Source: Clostridiales bacterium (GTDB lineage Bacteria; Bacillota; Clostridia; Christensenellales; UBA1242). Taken from it: a stretch of 64,000 bases of DNA. The stretch covers positions 33,264 through 97,263 of the forward strand of contig CAKJZJ010000004.1 of the NCBI GenBank assembly GCA_918292005.1, written 5' to 3'. A program made the translations under genes and the position numbers. Positions 18,321-27,414 of the stretch are shown here, piece by piece. How positions within the stretch are numbered: position 1 is the first letter of the stretch; each line of letters opens with the position of its first letter. Below the pieces are notes generated by a model. That model had not been told where the DNA came from and made no database searches. It worked only from the letters and a program-made list of their open reading frames with translations.

Positions 18321-18346
18321 TGTCTAGTGTTTACTAGACATTTTTT
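18321..18346 (+). terminator. terminator of the ferredoxin gene
   Basis: Stem TGTCTAGT/ACTAGACA with a GTTT loop is followed by six T. Confidence 0.88.
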
Positions 18347-18461
18347 ATTCATATATTAGGATATAAATTCTAAAAAAGTGTGTACAAATTATATTTTTTA
18401 TGTTAAAATATCTGTGTTAAATGGTAAATCTTAAAAAATTTACAATAAAGGAGATTTGCGT

Positions 18462-19970
18462 TTGGAAAAGATTGCTGTTATTGAAATAAAAACAACTGGT
18501 GTAAAACTAAAAATAGTTGAGATTGTTAGAAATAAATTTTTCGAAGATTGCAAAACTATTGAAATGCCAATAAATTTAACAAAAGATTTTTATAATGATT
18601 TGTTTGTGAAGACAAACGTTATAAAGGAAATAAATGGTATATTAACTGTTTACAAAAAAATCATAGAAGAACATGAATGTTGTGATGTTATTTGTTTAGC
18701 GTCTGATGTGGTTTTTGAGGCTAAAAACCAAAATGGTTTCATTAATGAATTATCTGTAACCAGTGGTTATAAATTTAGGGTAATGAGTCCTGAAGACGAA
18801 ATTACTGCTATCTATACATCTGTAATAAATAGTTTTAATAGACCAAAGGGTGTAATTATAAATATTTCTGATTTTAATACAGAAGTTGTACTATACAATA
18901 GAAGAAATATTCTCGAAAAAATTGTTATTCCTTTCGGCTCTGTCAAATTAAAAGATATGTATGGTAATGTTGATTTGGCCGAGAAAGAAAAAATGGTGGA
19001 AAAATCTGTTGATGAAGCCATTCAGAATAGCAATCTAATGAGTCAATTACCTGAAGAGTTTGATGTAATTGGTACAGGAGATATGTTTAGGGCTTATGGT
19101 TCAATATGTAGGAAGGCTAAAAAGTATCCAATAGAACTACCACATAATTTCGTATCAAATAAAGAAGATATGGAGAAAGTGTATAGCCTAGTGACCGGTC
19201 CTAGCGTAGGCTCTGCAACAAAGATAAAGGGTGTTACGTTACAAGATAGCAAGTATCTTCCTAGTGCTATGATAATTATTAGAGCAATAGTCAATAAGTT
19301 TAAAAACCAAGAATTTGTTATTAGTAATCTAGACAGGGTAGACGGAATACTATTTAATGAAGTATTGCCAATAACATTAGAAAAACCTATGAGTGACACA
19401 TTGGGTTATAGTTTGCAAATGTTGAATGATTGTTATGATAAAAAACCAAATAATTCTCAACATATTTATGAATTATGCATGATACTATTCAAACAATTAA
19501 AAGTTCTCCATAAACTACCTAGACAATATGTAAGAGTATTGAGAATGGCTGGATATATGAGTAATGCTGGATATAGAGTCGGAGTAACCAATAATGAAAG
19601 AGTTGTATTTGATATTATCAAAAATAGCAACATATTTGGTGTAACACATAAAGAAATAATTTTAGCAGCATTTGTAGCATTAAGTAAAAATTCTGATAAT
19701 TTCAATCTCAGTGAATGGGTAAGATATAAAGAGATTATGACTGATGAAGATTTAATTGCTGTTAAAAAATTATCTGTAATACTTAAAGTAGCAGAAGCAC
19801 TAGATGTAACAGGATTTGGATATGTTAATGATATCAGCTGTGATATACTAGGCGATAGTGTAATTATGAAAACAATTGTTGATCAAGAGGCAACTTTTGA
19901 AATTAATTATACAATGTTGTGTGGTGCTGATTTCAAAAAGGCATTTAATAAAAATCTAGAAGTATTATAA
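18462..19970 (+). CDS. Ppx/GppA-type exopolyphosphatase
   Basis: The 502-residue protein belongs to the actin-fold Ppx/GppA family, which hydrolyses polyphosphate or pppGpp. The N-terminal half shows the family pattern AVIEIKTTGVKLKIVEI, a nucleotide-loop region around ISDFNTEVVLYN and GTGDMFRAYG. The C-terminal part resembles the helical HD-like region of long Ppx proteins, though the histidines are poorly conserved. Typical catalytic residues are less clear than in the E. coli enzyme, so activity is not certain. The TTG at 18462 is 8 bases after a GGAG. The TTG at 18456 is too close to it. Confidence 0.75.
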   Translation: MEKIAVIEIKTTGVKLKIVEIVRNKFFEDCKTIEMPINLTKDFYNDLFVKTNVIKEINGILTVYKKIIEEHECCDVICLASDVVFEAKNQNGFINELSVTSGYKFRVMSPEDEITAIYTSVINSFNRPKGVIINISDFNTEVVLYNRRNILEKIVIPFGSVKLKDMYGNVDLAEKEKMVEKSVDEAIQNSNLMSQLPEEFDVIGTGDMFRAYGSICRKAKKYPIELPHNFVSNKEDMEKVYSLVTGPSVGSATKIKGVTLQDSKYLPSAMIIIRAIVNKFKNQEFVISNLDRVDGILFNEVLPITLEKPMSDTLGYSLQMLNDCYDKKPNNSQHIYELCMILFKQLKVLHKLPRQYVRVLRMAGYMSNAGYRVGVTNNERVVFDIIKNSNIFGVTHKEIILAAFVALSKNSDNFNLSEWVRYKEIMTDEDLIAVKKLSVILKVAEALDVTGFGYVNDISCDILGDSVIMKTIVDQEATFEINYTMLCGADFKKAFNKNLEVL

Positions 19971-20001
19971 AAAAGGAAGCAATTAACTTTGCTTCTTTTT
20001 T
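19971..20001 (+). terminator. terminator after Ppx/GppA gene
   Basis: Stem GAAGCAA/TTGCTTC (19976-19982 with 19989-19995) is followed by T6. Confidence 0.85.
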
Positions 20002-20081
20002 CACAAACTGTTTAATTTTTATTTTGTTTGTAAATAAAAATATAGTAGAATGTGAGAGTAAATATAAATGAGGTTATAGAT

Positions 20082-20537
20082 ATGAAGTGTATATATTGTG
20101 GCGGTACAGAGAGTAAAGTACTGGATAGTCGAAGTTCCGATGATAGTAATAGCATAAGAAGAAGAAGAGAATGTTTGGCGTGTGGTAAAAGATTTACTAC
20201 ATATGAAACGGTCGAAACAACTCCATTGCTGGTTATCAAATCTGATAAAAGTAGACAACTGTACGATAGGGAAAAATTGAAGCGTGGAATAATCCGTGCA
20301 TGTGAAAAACGACCTGTTACTATGGCACAGATTGATAAGATGATTGATAATATAGAAAAAGAAATTTTCAACTCTCTCGATCAAGAAGTTCAGAGTTCTA
20401 GGATAGGTGAGTTGGTTATGGAAAATTTAAATAAAGTTGATGAAGTGGCATACATTAGATTTGCTAGTGTTTATCGTAAATTTGCTGATCTAACACATTT
20501 TATTGAGTTTATAAAAGAGTATGATGAAAAGAAATAA
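20082..20537 (+). CDS. nrdR: transcriptional repressor NrdR
   Basis: NrdR represses ribonucleotide reductase genes when dATP is high. The 151-residue protein has the zinc ribbon (MKCIYCGG ... RRRECLACGKRFTTYE) and an ATP-cone with VIKSDKSRQLYDREKLKRGI. The ATG at 20082 is 8 bases after GAGG. Length fits the family. No NrdR box was sought in the window because no ribonucleotide reductase gene is present here. Confidence 0.96.
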   Translation: MKCIYCGGTESKVLDSRSSDDSNSIRRRRECLACGKRFTTYETVETTPLLVIKSDKSRQLYDREKLKRGIIRACEKRPVTMAQIDKMIDNIEKEIFNSLDQEVQSSRIGELVMENLNKVDEVAYIRFASVYRKFADLTHFIEFIKEYDEKK

Positions 20538-20556
20538 TTGTATATAATTTGAGTCG

Positions 20557-20585
20557 GGTGTTGTATTAAAATGCAATACCTTTTT
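20557..20585 (+). terminator. terminator after nrdR
   Basis: Stem GGTGTTGTAT/ATGCAATACC (two wobble pairs) is followed by T5. The 180 bp beyond it are very AT-rich and hold no gene that I can support. Confidence 0.75.
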
Positions 20586-20768
20586 GTTTCAAAATTTTAT
20601 TAGATATATCAAAGTTTATTAATTAATAGTTACATAAAAATTATATAAATTTTAATATTTTTTCATACATTTTAAAAATGCATATTATTTTATTATTTAT
20701 TCAATTATTGACAATAACTTATATAATAATGACAGAAATTTATATGTTATAGACAATAATTAAAATAT

Positions 20769-21104
20769 TTATTGCTGAGTATTATTGTTTTTATTTTCAT
20801 TAATAATTTTTTTATTATTGTATATTTTATTGTTTGTTTCTATATTTTGTATAGCGCAATTATTTGGTTGCCCTATGTCTACTATTATAATATCTTTACC
20901 GATTTTGCATATGCGATTGTATGGGATAAATATATCATTGTTAGCCTTAAAGATGTTGAAAAAGTTTTTGCTATTTGATACTATTATGCCTAATATTTTT
21001 CCACAGTTTATATCAAAAATCATATCTGTCAGATTACCAAAATTTTTTCCATCAGATATGTTTACTACTTCTTTTTGTTTTAATGCACAATAAGATATTT
21101 CCAT
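20769..21104 (-). CDS. YlmC/YmxH-type PRC-barrel sporulation protein
   Basis: The 111-residue protein begins MEISYCALKQKEVVNISDGK followed by FGNLTDMIFDINCGKILGIIV, the PRC-barrel pattern of the YlmC/YmxH family linked to sporulation in Firmicutes. The C-terminal 30 residues are low-complexity Asn/Lys. An ATG 11 codons earlier lacks a ribosome site, whereas AAAGG stands 7 bases before the ATG at 21104, so that start is used. It is divergent from the spoIIP unit. Confidence 0.82.
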   Translation of the reverse strand: MEISYCALKQKEVVNISDGKNFGNLTDMIFDINCGKILGIIVSNSKNFFNIFKANNDIFIPYNRICKIGKDIIIVDIGQPNNCAIQNIETNNKIYNNKKIINENKNNNTQQ

Positions 21105-21161
21105 ACAATTACCTTTTATGTTATATGATTTTTTCATATATAAAATTACATAGTTGCCTTA

Positions 21162-21190
21162 CATTATTTTATGAGTTATTACATAAAAAT
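21162..21190 (+). promoter_or_regulatory. possible sigma-E-like promoter of the spoIIP unit
   Basis: CATTATT (21162-21168) and CATAAAAA (21182-21189), 13 bases apart, resemble the mother-cell sigma-E boxes. The next genes include spoIIP, a known sigma-E target. The match is loose. Confidence 0.35.
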
Positions 21191-21224
21191 GTTTTTATTT
21201 AACAAACTACATTTGGAGATGTGT

Positions 21225-21842
21225 ATGCCAATAGTTTTTATACTTTCTGGTATTTGTTTTACTTTAGTTTTGTTTAATTGTGTAGTTTGCAATAGTAAAA
21301 TCAAATATTTTATTTTAATGCTTTTGTTTTTAATATTAATTGGTTATTTTGTAGAGCCAATAGTTTTTTCTGGTTTTTCTATAAATATTCTTCATTCAAT
21401 ATTTTATGTTGTTTTTCTTATATGTTTGTTTTGCTTATCTAATAATAATACCTGTTTGGTTTTTTTCGTTATGCTAATGTCTTTTGGTGTTTTGTTATTT
21501 AATAGTGTATGTTCATTTCTTACTATGTCTGTTTTTTTATTTTATATTTTAGATTTTGTATTTAAACTTAGAAATAATTTTTATTACTATTTGTTCGTTG
21601 TGTCTTTTCTTACTTTTGTTTATGTGATGTATAATGCTATTCTTGAATTTAATGATTTTGGTTTTGCTTTTTTAGACTTTAATTATGTTTTTCATTATAT
21701 TGCGCTATTTACATTTTTAGTTTTGATTATATTTCTATTTATACAATATTTAGGGAGAGTGGGATATGTTAAAAAGAGCTATAATTACTTTTTTAATAAT
21801 CATTTGCATCCTATTGTGTGGTTCTCAGTACGTGATTGTTAG
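21225..21842 (+). CDS. polytopic membrane protein upstream of spoIIP
   Basis: The 205-residue protein is almost entirely hydrophobic, with about six predicted helices, very rich in Phe, Leu and Val and with several cysteines. The family is not recognised. The ATG at 21225 follows a GGAG by 6 bases. Its 3' end overlaps the spoIIP gene by 77 bases in another frame, so the two are almost certainly co-transcribed. A sporulation role is suggested only by position. Confidence 0.65.
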   Translation: MPIVFILSGICFTLVLFNCVVCNSKIKYFILMLLFLILIGYFVEPIVFSGFSINILHSIFYVVFLICLFCLSNNNTCLVFFVMLMSFGVLLFNSVCSFLTMSVFLFYILDFVFKLRNNFYYYLFVVSFLTFVYVMYNAILEFNDFGFAFLDFNYVFHYIALFTFLVLIIFLFIQYLGRVGYVKKSYNYFFNNHLHPIVWFSVRDC

Positions 21843-22860
21843 TGCAGATTATCTTGAGCCGGATATTTATACTATTGTAGATGAAAATTATAATTATTTG
21901 TTTGAAAGTGAGTATGTTGAGATAGGCGATAATTACTTGCATAATTCTGGTAAATTCTATGAAATTGTATATGTTGACCATGACAATAAGTCGGGTATTG
22001 CAAAATTTGTTGGGTTTAAAAAGATACCTGATGCTCATATTGAGACGAATGTAAAACCGATTGCTATTGATGGTAAAAGGATAGCAATGTACATGACTCA
22101 TAATGATGAGAGTTTTATTACTGGTGATGGTGTAGATAGTGTATATGGTAATGGTGGAATCAAGGATGTTGCTCTCAGATTTAAACAAGAATTAGAAAAA
22201 CATTTTGTTGATGTGTATTTTGATGATCAATTACATATTCCACATGATACTTCCGCTTATTCTAGGAGTAGTACTACTGCAAAAAAATTATTACAAAATT
22301 ATTCGCCAGATGCATTATTTGATATTCATAGAGATGGTGCAAGTAGGAAGTTTTACATAGCAGATGTTGGTGGTGTTGAAAGGTGTAAAGTCCGAATTGT
22401 TATTGGTAAAGCAAACCCTAATTATAAATTAAATGAAGAATTTGCTCTGTATTTATTGGGCGTTGCTCAAAAAATGTATCCTTGGTTGTTTACCGATATT
22501 TTTTATGCAAAAGGACATTACAATCAGGCTTTAGATGGCAAGGCAATTCTTTTTGAAATGGGATCGCACATGGTTGAAAAGGATTTGGTTATGCAGAGTT
22601 GTTGTGAATTGGCTGATGTTGTAACTACAGCTTTGTATAATACTACAGTTGATATTAATTCTGGAGAATTGGCTATAAATGGTAATGAAAGTGATACACA
22701 AGTAATTGTAAAAGATTTGATTGAAACCAAACAAAGAAACAATAGTACCACATTGATTGTGACTGTTGTTATAATCCTTCTTGCTGGTGTATTTACAGGT
22801 GCTTTTGTGGTCTTTTATAAAAACTACAAGGCAATTATGGTCGAAAATAATAAAAAATAG
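21766..22860 (+). CDS. spoIIP: stage II sporulation protein P
   Basis: SpoIIP is a peptidoglycan amidase/endopeptidase that drives engulfment together with SpoIIM and SpoIID. The 364-residue protein has an N-terminal signal anchor. Its catalytic domain shows MTHNDESF (the HxxE-type metal and active-site region), GNGGIKDVALRF, YSPDALFDIHRDGA and GKAILFEMGSH. Unusually, a second hydrophobic helix lies near the C terminus (about 330-352), followed by a lysine-containing tail. The start overlaps the upstream membrane-protein gene. It ends at a terminator. Confidence 0.9.
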   Translation: MLKRAIITFLIIICILLCGSQYVIVSADYLEPDIYTIVDENYNYLFESEYVEIGDNYLHNSGKFYEIVYVDHDNKSGIAKFVGFKKIPDAHIETNVKPIAIDGKRIAMYMTHNDESFITGDGVDSVYGNGGIKDVALRFKQELEKHFVDVYFDDQLHIPHDTSAYSRSSTTAKKLLQNYSPDALFDIHRDGASRKFYIADVGGVERCKVRIVIGKANPNYKLNEEFALYLLGVAQKMYPWLFTDIFYAKGHYNQALDGKAILFEMGSHMVEKDLVMQSCCELADVVTTALYNTTVDINSGELAINGNESDTQVIVKDLIETKQRNNSTTLIVTVVIILLAGVFTGAFVVFYKNYKAIMVENNKK

Positions 22861-22874
22861 ATTTTTCTATAAAG

Positions 22875-22909
22875 ATAAGATGCATTATTTAGTGGTGTGT
22901 CTTATTTTT
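22875..22909 (+). terminator. terminator after spoIIP
   Basis: A ten-pair stem (22875-22884 with 22896-22905, two wobble pairs) is followed by T5. Confidence 0.7.
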
Positions 22910-22921
22910 ATTCAATTTGAG

Positions 22922-22949
22922 TTGATATTTGTTATTAATTTGGTATAAT
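22922..22949 (+). promoter_or_regulatory. promoter of der-plsY
   Basis: TTGATA (22922-22927), a 16-base spacer ending TGG, and TATAAT (22944-22949). Confidence 0.65.
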
Positions 22950-22972
22950 AGGTATGTAATAAAGGAGCCGAT

Positions 22973-24304
22973 ATGAGAAAACCATTAGTGGCATTGATTG
23001 GTAGACCAAACGTTGGTAAAAGTACTTTTTTCAATACTGTTTGTGGTCGTAGAATAAGTATAGTAAAAGATATGCCCGGTGTAACTAGAGACAGAATTTA
23101 TGGCGATGCTGAATGGTGTGGCTATGCTTTTTCTATTGTTGATACTGGTGGACTAGACGTAAAATCTAAAGATGATTTTCAGAATAATATCACTAGACAG
23201 GCGCAAATAGCCGTTGAACTAGCTGACGTTGTTATATTTATGGTTGATGGTAAAGAAGGTCTGGTTCCTGCTGATTATGATGTTGCTAATTTCCTTAGAA
23301 AATATAAGGTGCCGGTTATTCTGGTTGTTAATAAATTAGACAATAATGAAGTAGATAAAACTTATGAATTTTATGATTTGGGAATAGGTAATCCCTTTGT
23401 ATGTAGTTCTGAGAATAATAAGGGTATAGGGGATATTCTCGATGAATGTGTGAATAACTTTAAAACCAAAGTTACTTTAGAAGAAGATGCTGGTAAGATA
23501 AAAATAGCAGTGGTTGGTAAGCCAAATGCTGGAAAATCCTCAATAATTAATAAGATTTTGGGCGAAAATCGTGTAATGGTAAGTAATGTAGCTGGTACGA
23601 CACGAGATGCAATAGATACACCATTTAGATATAATAATCAAGACTATGTCTTAATAGATACTGCAGGTATTAGACGAAAAAGATCTATCGAAAATGAAAG
23701 CGTAGAATTATATAGTGTTTTGCGTGCATTCGATGCTATTAGGAGAGCAGATGTCGTTGTACTAGTAATAGATGCAAATGCTGGAATATCTGAGCAAGAT
23801 GTACGATTGGCTGGTTTTATTCATGAAGAAGGAAAACCTAGCATTATAGCTATGAATAAATGGGATTTGATCGAAAAAGATGCTTATTCAATGAATAAAT
23901 TTAATGAGCAATTATCTGAAGATCTCAAGTTTATGAGTTATTACAAGCAGATCTATGTTTCTGCATTGACTGGTCAGAGATTAAATAAAATTATGGAAAC
24001 AGTGGAAACTGTTTATGCCAATGCTCATTATAGAATATCGACCAGTATGCTAAATGAAATCATATCTAATGCTGTTGCCGTAAATGAGCCACCAATAAAA
24101 AATGGTCGGAGATGTAAAATATATTATATGACACAATCACAAGTAGCACCTCCAACTTTCATTATTTTTGTTAATAATAAAGATTTAATGCATTTCTCAT
24201 ATGTAAGATATTTAGAGAATAGTATTAGGTCTATGGTTGATTTTTCAGGTACACCTATAAAATTGATTCTTAGAAGTAAGTCCGAAAAGGGAGATAATCA
24301 ATGA
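22973..24304 (+). CDS. der: ribosome-assembly GTPase Der (EngA)
   Basis: Der is a double GTPase needed for 50S subunit maturation. Both G domains are visible: the first has GRPNVGKST and DTGG, the second GKPNAGKSS, DTAGIRRK and NKWD. A C-terminal KH-like domain follows (KNGRRCKIYYMTQSQVAPPT). The length of 443 residues is normal. AAAGGAG precedes the ATG. The last four bases overlap the start of plsY (ATGA). Confidence 0.97.
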   Translation: MRKPLVALIGRPNVGKSTFFNTVCGRRISIVKDMPGVTRDRIYGDAEWCGYAFSIVDTGGLDVKSKDDFQNNITRQAQIAVELADVVIFMVDGKEGLVPADYDVANFLRKYKVPVILVVNKLDNNEVDKTYEFYDLGIGNPFVCSSENNKGIGDILDECVNNFKTKVTLEEDAGKIKIAVVGKPNAGKSSIINKILGENRVMVSNVAGTTRDAIDTPFRYNNQDYVLIDTAGIRRKRSIENESVELYSVLRAFDAIRRADVVVLVIDANAGISEQDVRLAGFIHEEGKPSIIAMNKWDLIEKDAYSMNKFNEQLSEDLKFMSYYKQIYVSALTGQRLNKIMETVETVYANAHYRISTSMLNEIISNAVAVNEPPIKNGRRCKIYYMTQSQVAPPTFIIFVNNKDLMHFSYVRYLENSIRSMVDFSGTPIKLILRSKSEKGDNQ

Positions 24305-25143
24305 GTTTGATTGATTGCGTTGTTTTCGCCGTTGCATGTATTCTTAGTTATTTGTTGGGCGGTGTAAGTATTGCAAGGTTAATTTTGAAAAAAAGTGGTG
24401 CAAATCAGGGCAGTGGTAATCCTGGTACTATGAATATGTTGCGTACTCAGGGCTTTGCAATGGGTATTTTTACGCTCTTTTGTGATGCATTAAAGGGTGT
24501 TATTCCAGCCTTATTTGGCCTATTATATTATGGGTATTTTTATAGTAAACCTGTAGCATTTGCAGCATTATTTACATTTGGTTTGTGTGCTGTTTTAGGA
24601 CATATTTTCCCAATTTATTTTAAGTTTAAAGGTGGAAAGGGTATTGCAACCACCTTTGGTGTCTTTGCTGTGGCTGATCCAATAAGTACAGTAATCCTTT
24701 TTGGAATAATGTTTGTAGTATTATATTTCATTAAGATTGGTAGTGTTGTAAGTTTACTTTTCATTACTATTGATGCTATAGTTCAGTGTTTCAAAAAAAG
24801 TATTCATAGTTCATGGGTTGCACTAGTAATTATGTGGTTAATGATTGTACTAGACATATATGCCCATAGGACAAATCTGGAAAGGCTAGTTGAGAATAGA
24901 GAAAATCCTGCAGATTTGCAAGAAGGATTGCAAAAAGATATCGATAAAATACGTAAAAAACGTGAAAAGAAATTAGAGCGCAATGCTATTAAATCTGAAA
25001 AAATAGATAAAAAATATGAGAATAAAATTTCTAAAAAGAGTGCTAGAGTTCAGAAAAAGATAGATAGAATAAACGAAAAAGACGACAAAAAGAACGTAAA
25101 TAATCAAAGCAATAATGAATCTAATACTGAACAAAATGATTAA
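24301..25143 (+). CDS. plsY: glycerol-3-phosphate acyltransferase PlsY
   Basis: PlsY transfers the acyl group of acyl-phosphate to glycerol-3-phosphate at the inner membrane, the first step of phospholipid synthesis. The motifs are present: SGNPGTMNMLRT, GHIFPIYFKFKGGKG and a final helix with HRTNLERLVENREN. The enzyme normally ends here at about 200 residues. This one has an added tail of about 75 residues that is highly charged (Lys/Glu/Asp) and likely coiled and cytoplasmic. It is coupled to der by ATGA. Confidence 0.95.
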   Translation: MSLIDCVVFAVACILSYLLGGVSIARLILKKSGANQGSGNPGTMNMLRTQGFAMGIFTLFCDALKGVIPALFGLLYYGYFYSKPVAFAALFTFGLCAVLGHIFPIYFKFKGGKGIATTFGVFAVADPISTVILFGIMFVVLYFIKIGSVVSLLFITIDAIVQCFKKSIHSSWVALVIMWLMIVLDIYAHRTNLERLVENRENPADLQEGLQKDIDKIRKKREKKLERNAIKSEKIDKKYENKISKKSARVQKKIDRINEKDDKKNVNNQSNNESNTEQND

Positions 25144-25162
25144 CAAATGAAAGAATAAAATT

Positions 25163-25188
25163 AACCAACCTTTCGGGTTGGTTTTTTT
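25163..25188 (+). terminator. terminator after plsY
   Basis: Stem AACCAACC/GGTTGGTT is followed by a T-run. Confidence 0.88.
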
Positions 25189-25197
25189 AATAAATCT

Positions 25198-25226
25198 GCA
25201 TATAGATATTTATTTGTTCATATAAT
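25198..25226 (+). promoter_or_regulatory. sigma-E-like promoter of spoIVA
   Basis: GCATATA (25198-25204) and CATATAAT (25219-25226), 14 bases apart, match the mother-cell sigma-E consensus in both boxes and in spacing. Sigma-E control of spoIVA is known in Bacillus. Confidence 0.65.
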
Positions 25227-25267
25227 CTTTTAAACAATCATAACTGATTGAAAGTAAGGAGGATTAT

Positions 25268-26743
25268 ATGGATAATTACAATATTTACAGAGATATTGCA
25301 AGTCGAACAAATGGTGATATCTATGTTGGTGTTGTTGGACCAGTAAGAACTGGCAAATCCACATTTATTGCAAAAGTAATGGAAAGTCTAGTACTTCCTA
25401 ATATACAAGATGCTAATGTGAGAGATAGGGCGAAAGATGAAATGCCACAAAGTGGTGATGGTAAACTTATAATGACTACACAACCCAAGTTTGTACCTAA
25501 CGAAGCTGTTAAAGTAGATATGGGTGGTGTTTTGTTTAATATGAGAATGATTGATTGTGTGGGATACATGGTTGAAGGCGCACAAGGCAATCAAGAAGAT
25601 GGCAAAACTAGAATGGTTGTTACTCCATGGTCTGATCAAGAAATGCCATTTGAAGAGGCTGCAGAAATTGGTACTAATAAAGTTATTACAAATCATTCTA
25701 CAGTGGCTGTACTAATAACTACTGATGGAAGTATTACCGATATTGATAGAACAAATTATGTTGTTGCTGAAGAACGTGTAGTAAAGGAACTAAAAAATTG
25801 TAATAAACCATTTGTAGTACTTCTAAATACGACACATCCAAATAGCCCAGAAACGACCAATTTAGCAAAATCTTTAAGTGAAAAGTATAAGGCTGCTGTT
25901 TTGCCAATCGAAATTCAAAACATAGAAGTAAGTGAAATAAACTCGGTATTTGCACAATTATTGGCAGAATTTCCTATAACGAAAATTGGTATAAAAATGC
26001 CTCAATGGATGCAAATTTTGGATTTTGATAGCGAAATAATGCATGAAATAATTGGAGTGATAAGAAAAACAATTCAGGATCTAGAGAAGATAAACGAAGT
26101 GCCAGACACCATCACAATACCAGAAATGGCAGAAAATTTTGAGCCAAATTTGGGCAAAATTGTAGATTTAGGAACAGGCAAGGTAACACTTATTATTAAT
26201 CCAAAACCAGATTTGTATTATAGAGTCCTTAGTCAACAATGTAATTGCGATATAAAAAATGAGTACCATTTAATCTCGTATATTAAACAATTATCGGTGG
26301 CAAAAACTCAATATGATAAATTCAAAGAAGCAATCGAACAGGTAAAAGAAACCGGTTATGGTATTGTTCGCCCAGAACTCGCCGATATGGTTTTAGAAGA
26401 ACCCCAATTATACAAGGCTGGTGGTAAATATGGTGTAAAATTAAAAGCCAATGCACCTAGTTTACATATAATGCAGGTTGATATTGAAACAGAAGTGAAT
26501 TCCATGGTGGGTAATGAACATCAAACACAAGAATTATTACAATATCTAAACAATGAATTTAATAATAATCCAAATGATATTTGGGAAACAAAAATGTTCG
26601 GTAGGAGTTTATATACTTTAGTAAATGATGGTATGCAGAGTAAACTTACCATTATGCCACCAGAAATACAAAAGAAGATGCGTAGGACACTGGGCAGAAT
26701 AGTAAATGAAGGAAAAGGTGGAATGATCTGTATATTATTGTAA
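25268..26743 (+). CDS. spoIVA: stage IV sporulation protein A
   Basis: SpoIVA is the mother-cell ATPase that polymerises on the forespore surface to form the coat basement layer. The 491-residue protein shows the Walker A GPVRTGKST (residues 24-32), MDTYS-region equivalents such as RMIDCVGYMVEGA, and the typical middle and C-terminal domains to the end IVNEGKGGMICILL. AAGGAGG precedes the ATG. The gene is monocistronic between two terminators. Length matches the family (about 492). Confidence 0.97.
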   Translation: MDNYNIYRDIASRTNGDIYVGVVGPVRTGKSTFIAKVMESLVLPNIQDANVRDRAKDEMPQSGDGKLIMTTQPKFVPNEAVKVDMGGVLFNMRMIDCVGYMVEGAQGNQEDGKTRMVVTPWSDQEMPFEEAAEIGTNKVITNHSTVAVLITTDGSITDIDRTNYVVAEERVVKELKNCNKPFVVLLNTTHPNSPETTNLAKSLSEKYKAAVLPIEIQNIEVSEINSVFAQLLAEFPITKIGIKMPQWMQILDFDSEIMHEIIGVIRKTIQDLEKINEVPDTITIPEMAENFEPNLGKIVDLGTGKVTLIINPKPDLYYRVLSQQCNCDIKNEYHLISYIKQLSVAKTQYDKFKEAIEQVKETGYGIVRPELADMVLEEPQLYKAGGKYGVKLKANAPSLHIMQVDIETEVNSMVGNEHQTQELLQYLNNEFNNNPNDIWETKMFGRSLYTLVNDGMQSKLTIMPPEIQKKMRRTLGRIVNEGKGGMICILL

Positions 26744-26767
26744 AAAAGAGCCATTTGGCTCTTTTTT
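26742..26767 (+). terminator. terminator after spoIVA
   Basis: Stem AAAAAGAGCC/GGCTCTTTTT with an ATTT loop; its left arm begins at the stop codon. Confidence 0.88.
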
Positions 26768-26882
26768 ACATAACATGACTATTAGTAATTGTATATATAT
26801 TACCTAATTGTTTGATTAATAAATAAAACTATGATATTTATATATATGTTAACATATTAGAGAGTGTTTTTTCAAGGTAAAT

Positions 26883-27332
26883 ATGAAAATAATTGTTATT
26901 AGTGATAGTCATGGTAATAAAAAGGGAATAAGTGAAATATTTGAAAAAATCAAGTTTGATTATCTTTTTTATTTGGGAGATGGATTGCAAGACCTTGGTT
27001 CGTATATTAATCTAGATAATGTTATTGCCGTATCTGGTAATTGTGATTATTTTTCTGATGTGGAAAATGAATTGGATTTTTCAATAAATGGAATAAAATT
27101 TTTTATAACTCATGGAAATGCGTATGGTGTTAAATACGGGCTAGAAAAATTGCAGAGACGTGCTAGGGAACTGGGTGTCCAAATTGTGTGTTTTGGTCAT
27201 ACACATAGGTATACTTGTGAGTTTGTAGATGGTATATATCATATAAACCCCGGATCTTTCAGGCATGATAATAATGGATTGATAATTAATATTGATAATG
27301 GCGAAATATCTATATTAGATTTAAGTATTTAA
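26883..27332 (+). CDS. YfcE/MJ0936-type metallophosphoesterase
   Basis: The 149-residue protein has all five metal-binding blocks of the calcineurin-like phosphoesterases: DSHGN (residues 8-12), GDG, GNCD, THGN and GHTHR. Family members hydrolyse phosphodiesters in vitro, and their physiological substrate is generally unknown. It is cytoplasmic. It often neighbours rdgB or rph in Firmicutes, but here it stands alone. Confidence 0.92.
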   Translation: MKIIVISDSHGNKKGISEIFEKIKFDYLFYLGDGLQDLGSYINLDNVIAVSGNCDYFSDVENELDFSINGIKFFITHGNAYGVKYGLEKLQRRARELGVQIVCFGHTHRYTCEFVDGIYHINPGSFRHDNNGLIINIDNGEISILDLSI

Positions 27333-27414
27333 ATTATGTAATTAGTCTTATATTTTTTACATAAATAAAATAATTTGATATAATCTACTCGAAATATGTG
27401 TGGTGGAGGAATAT

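Noticed and set aside
20586-20768. Promoter or small gene between nrdR and the YlmC-like gene
   Set aside because: A TTGACA is present but has no -10 at the right distance toward any gene, and no frame with a ribosome site was found.
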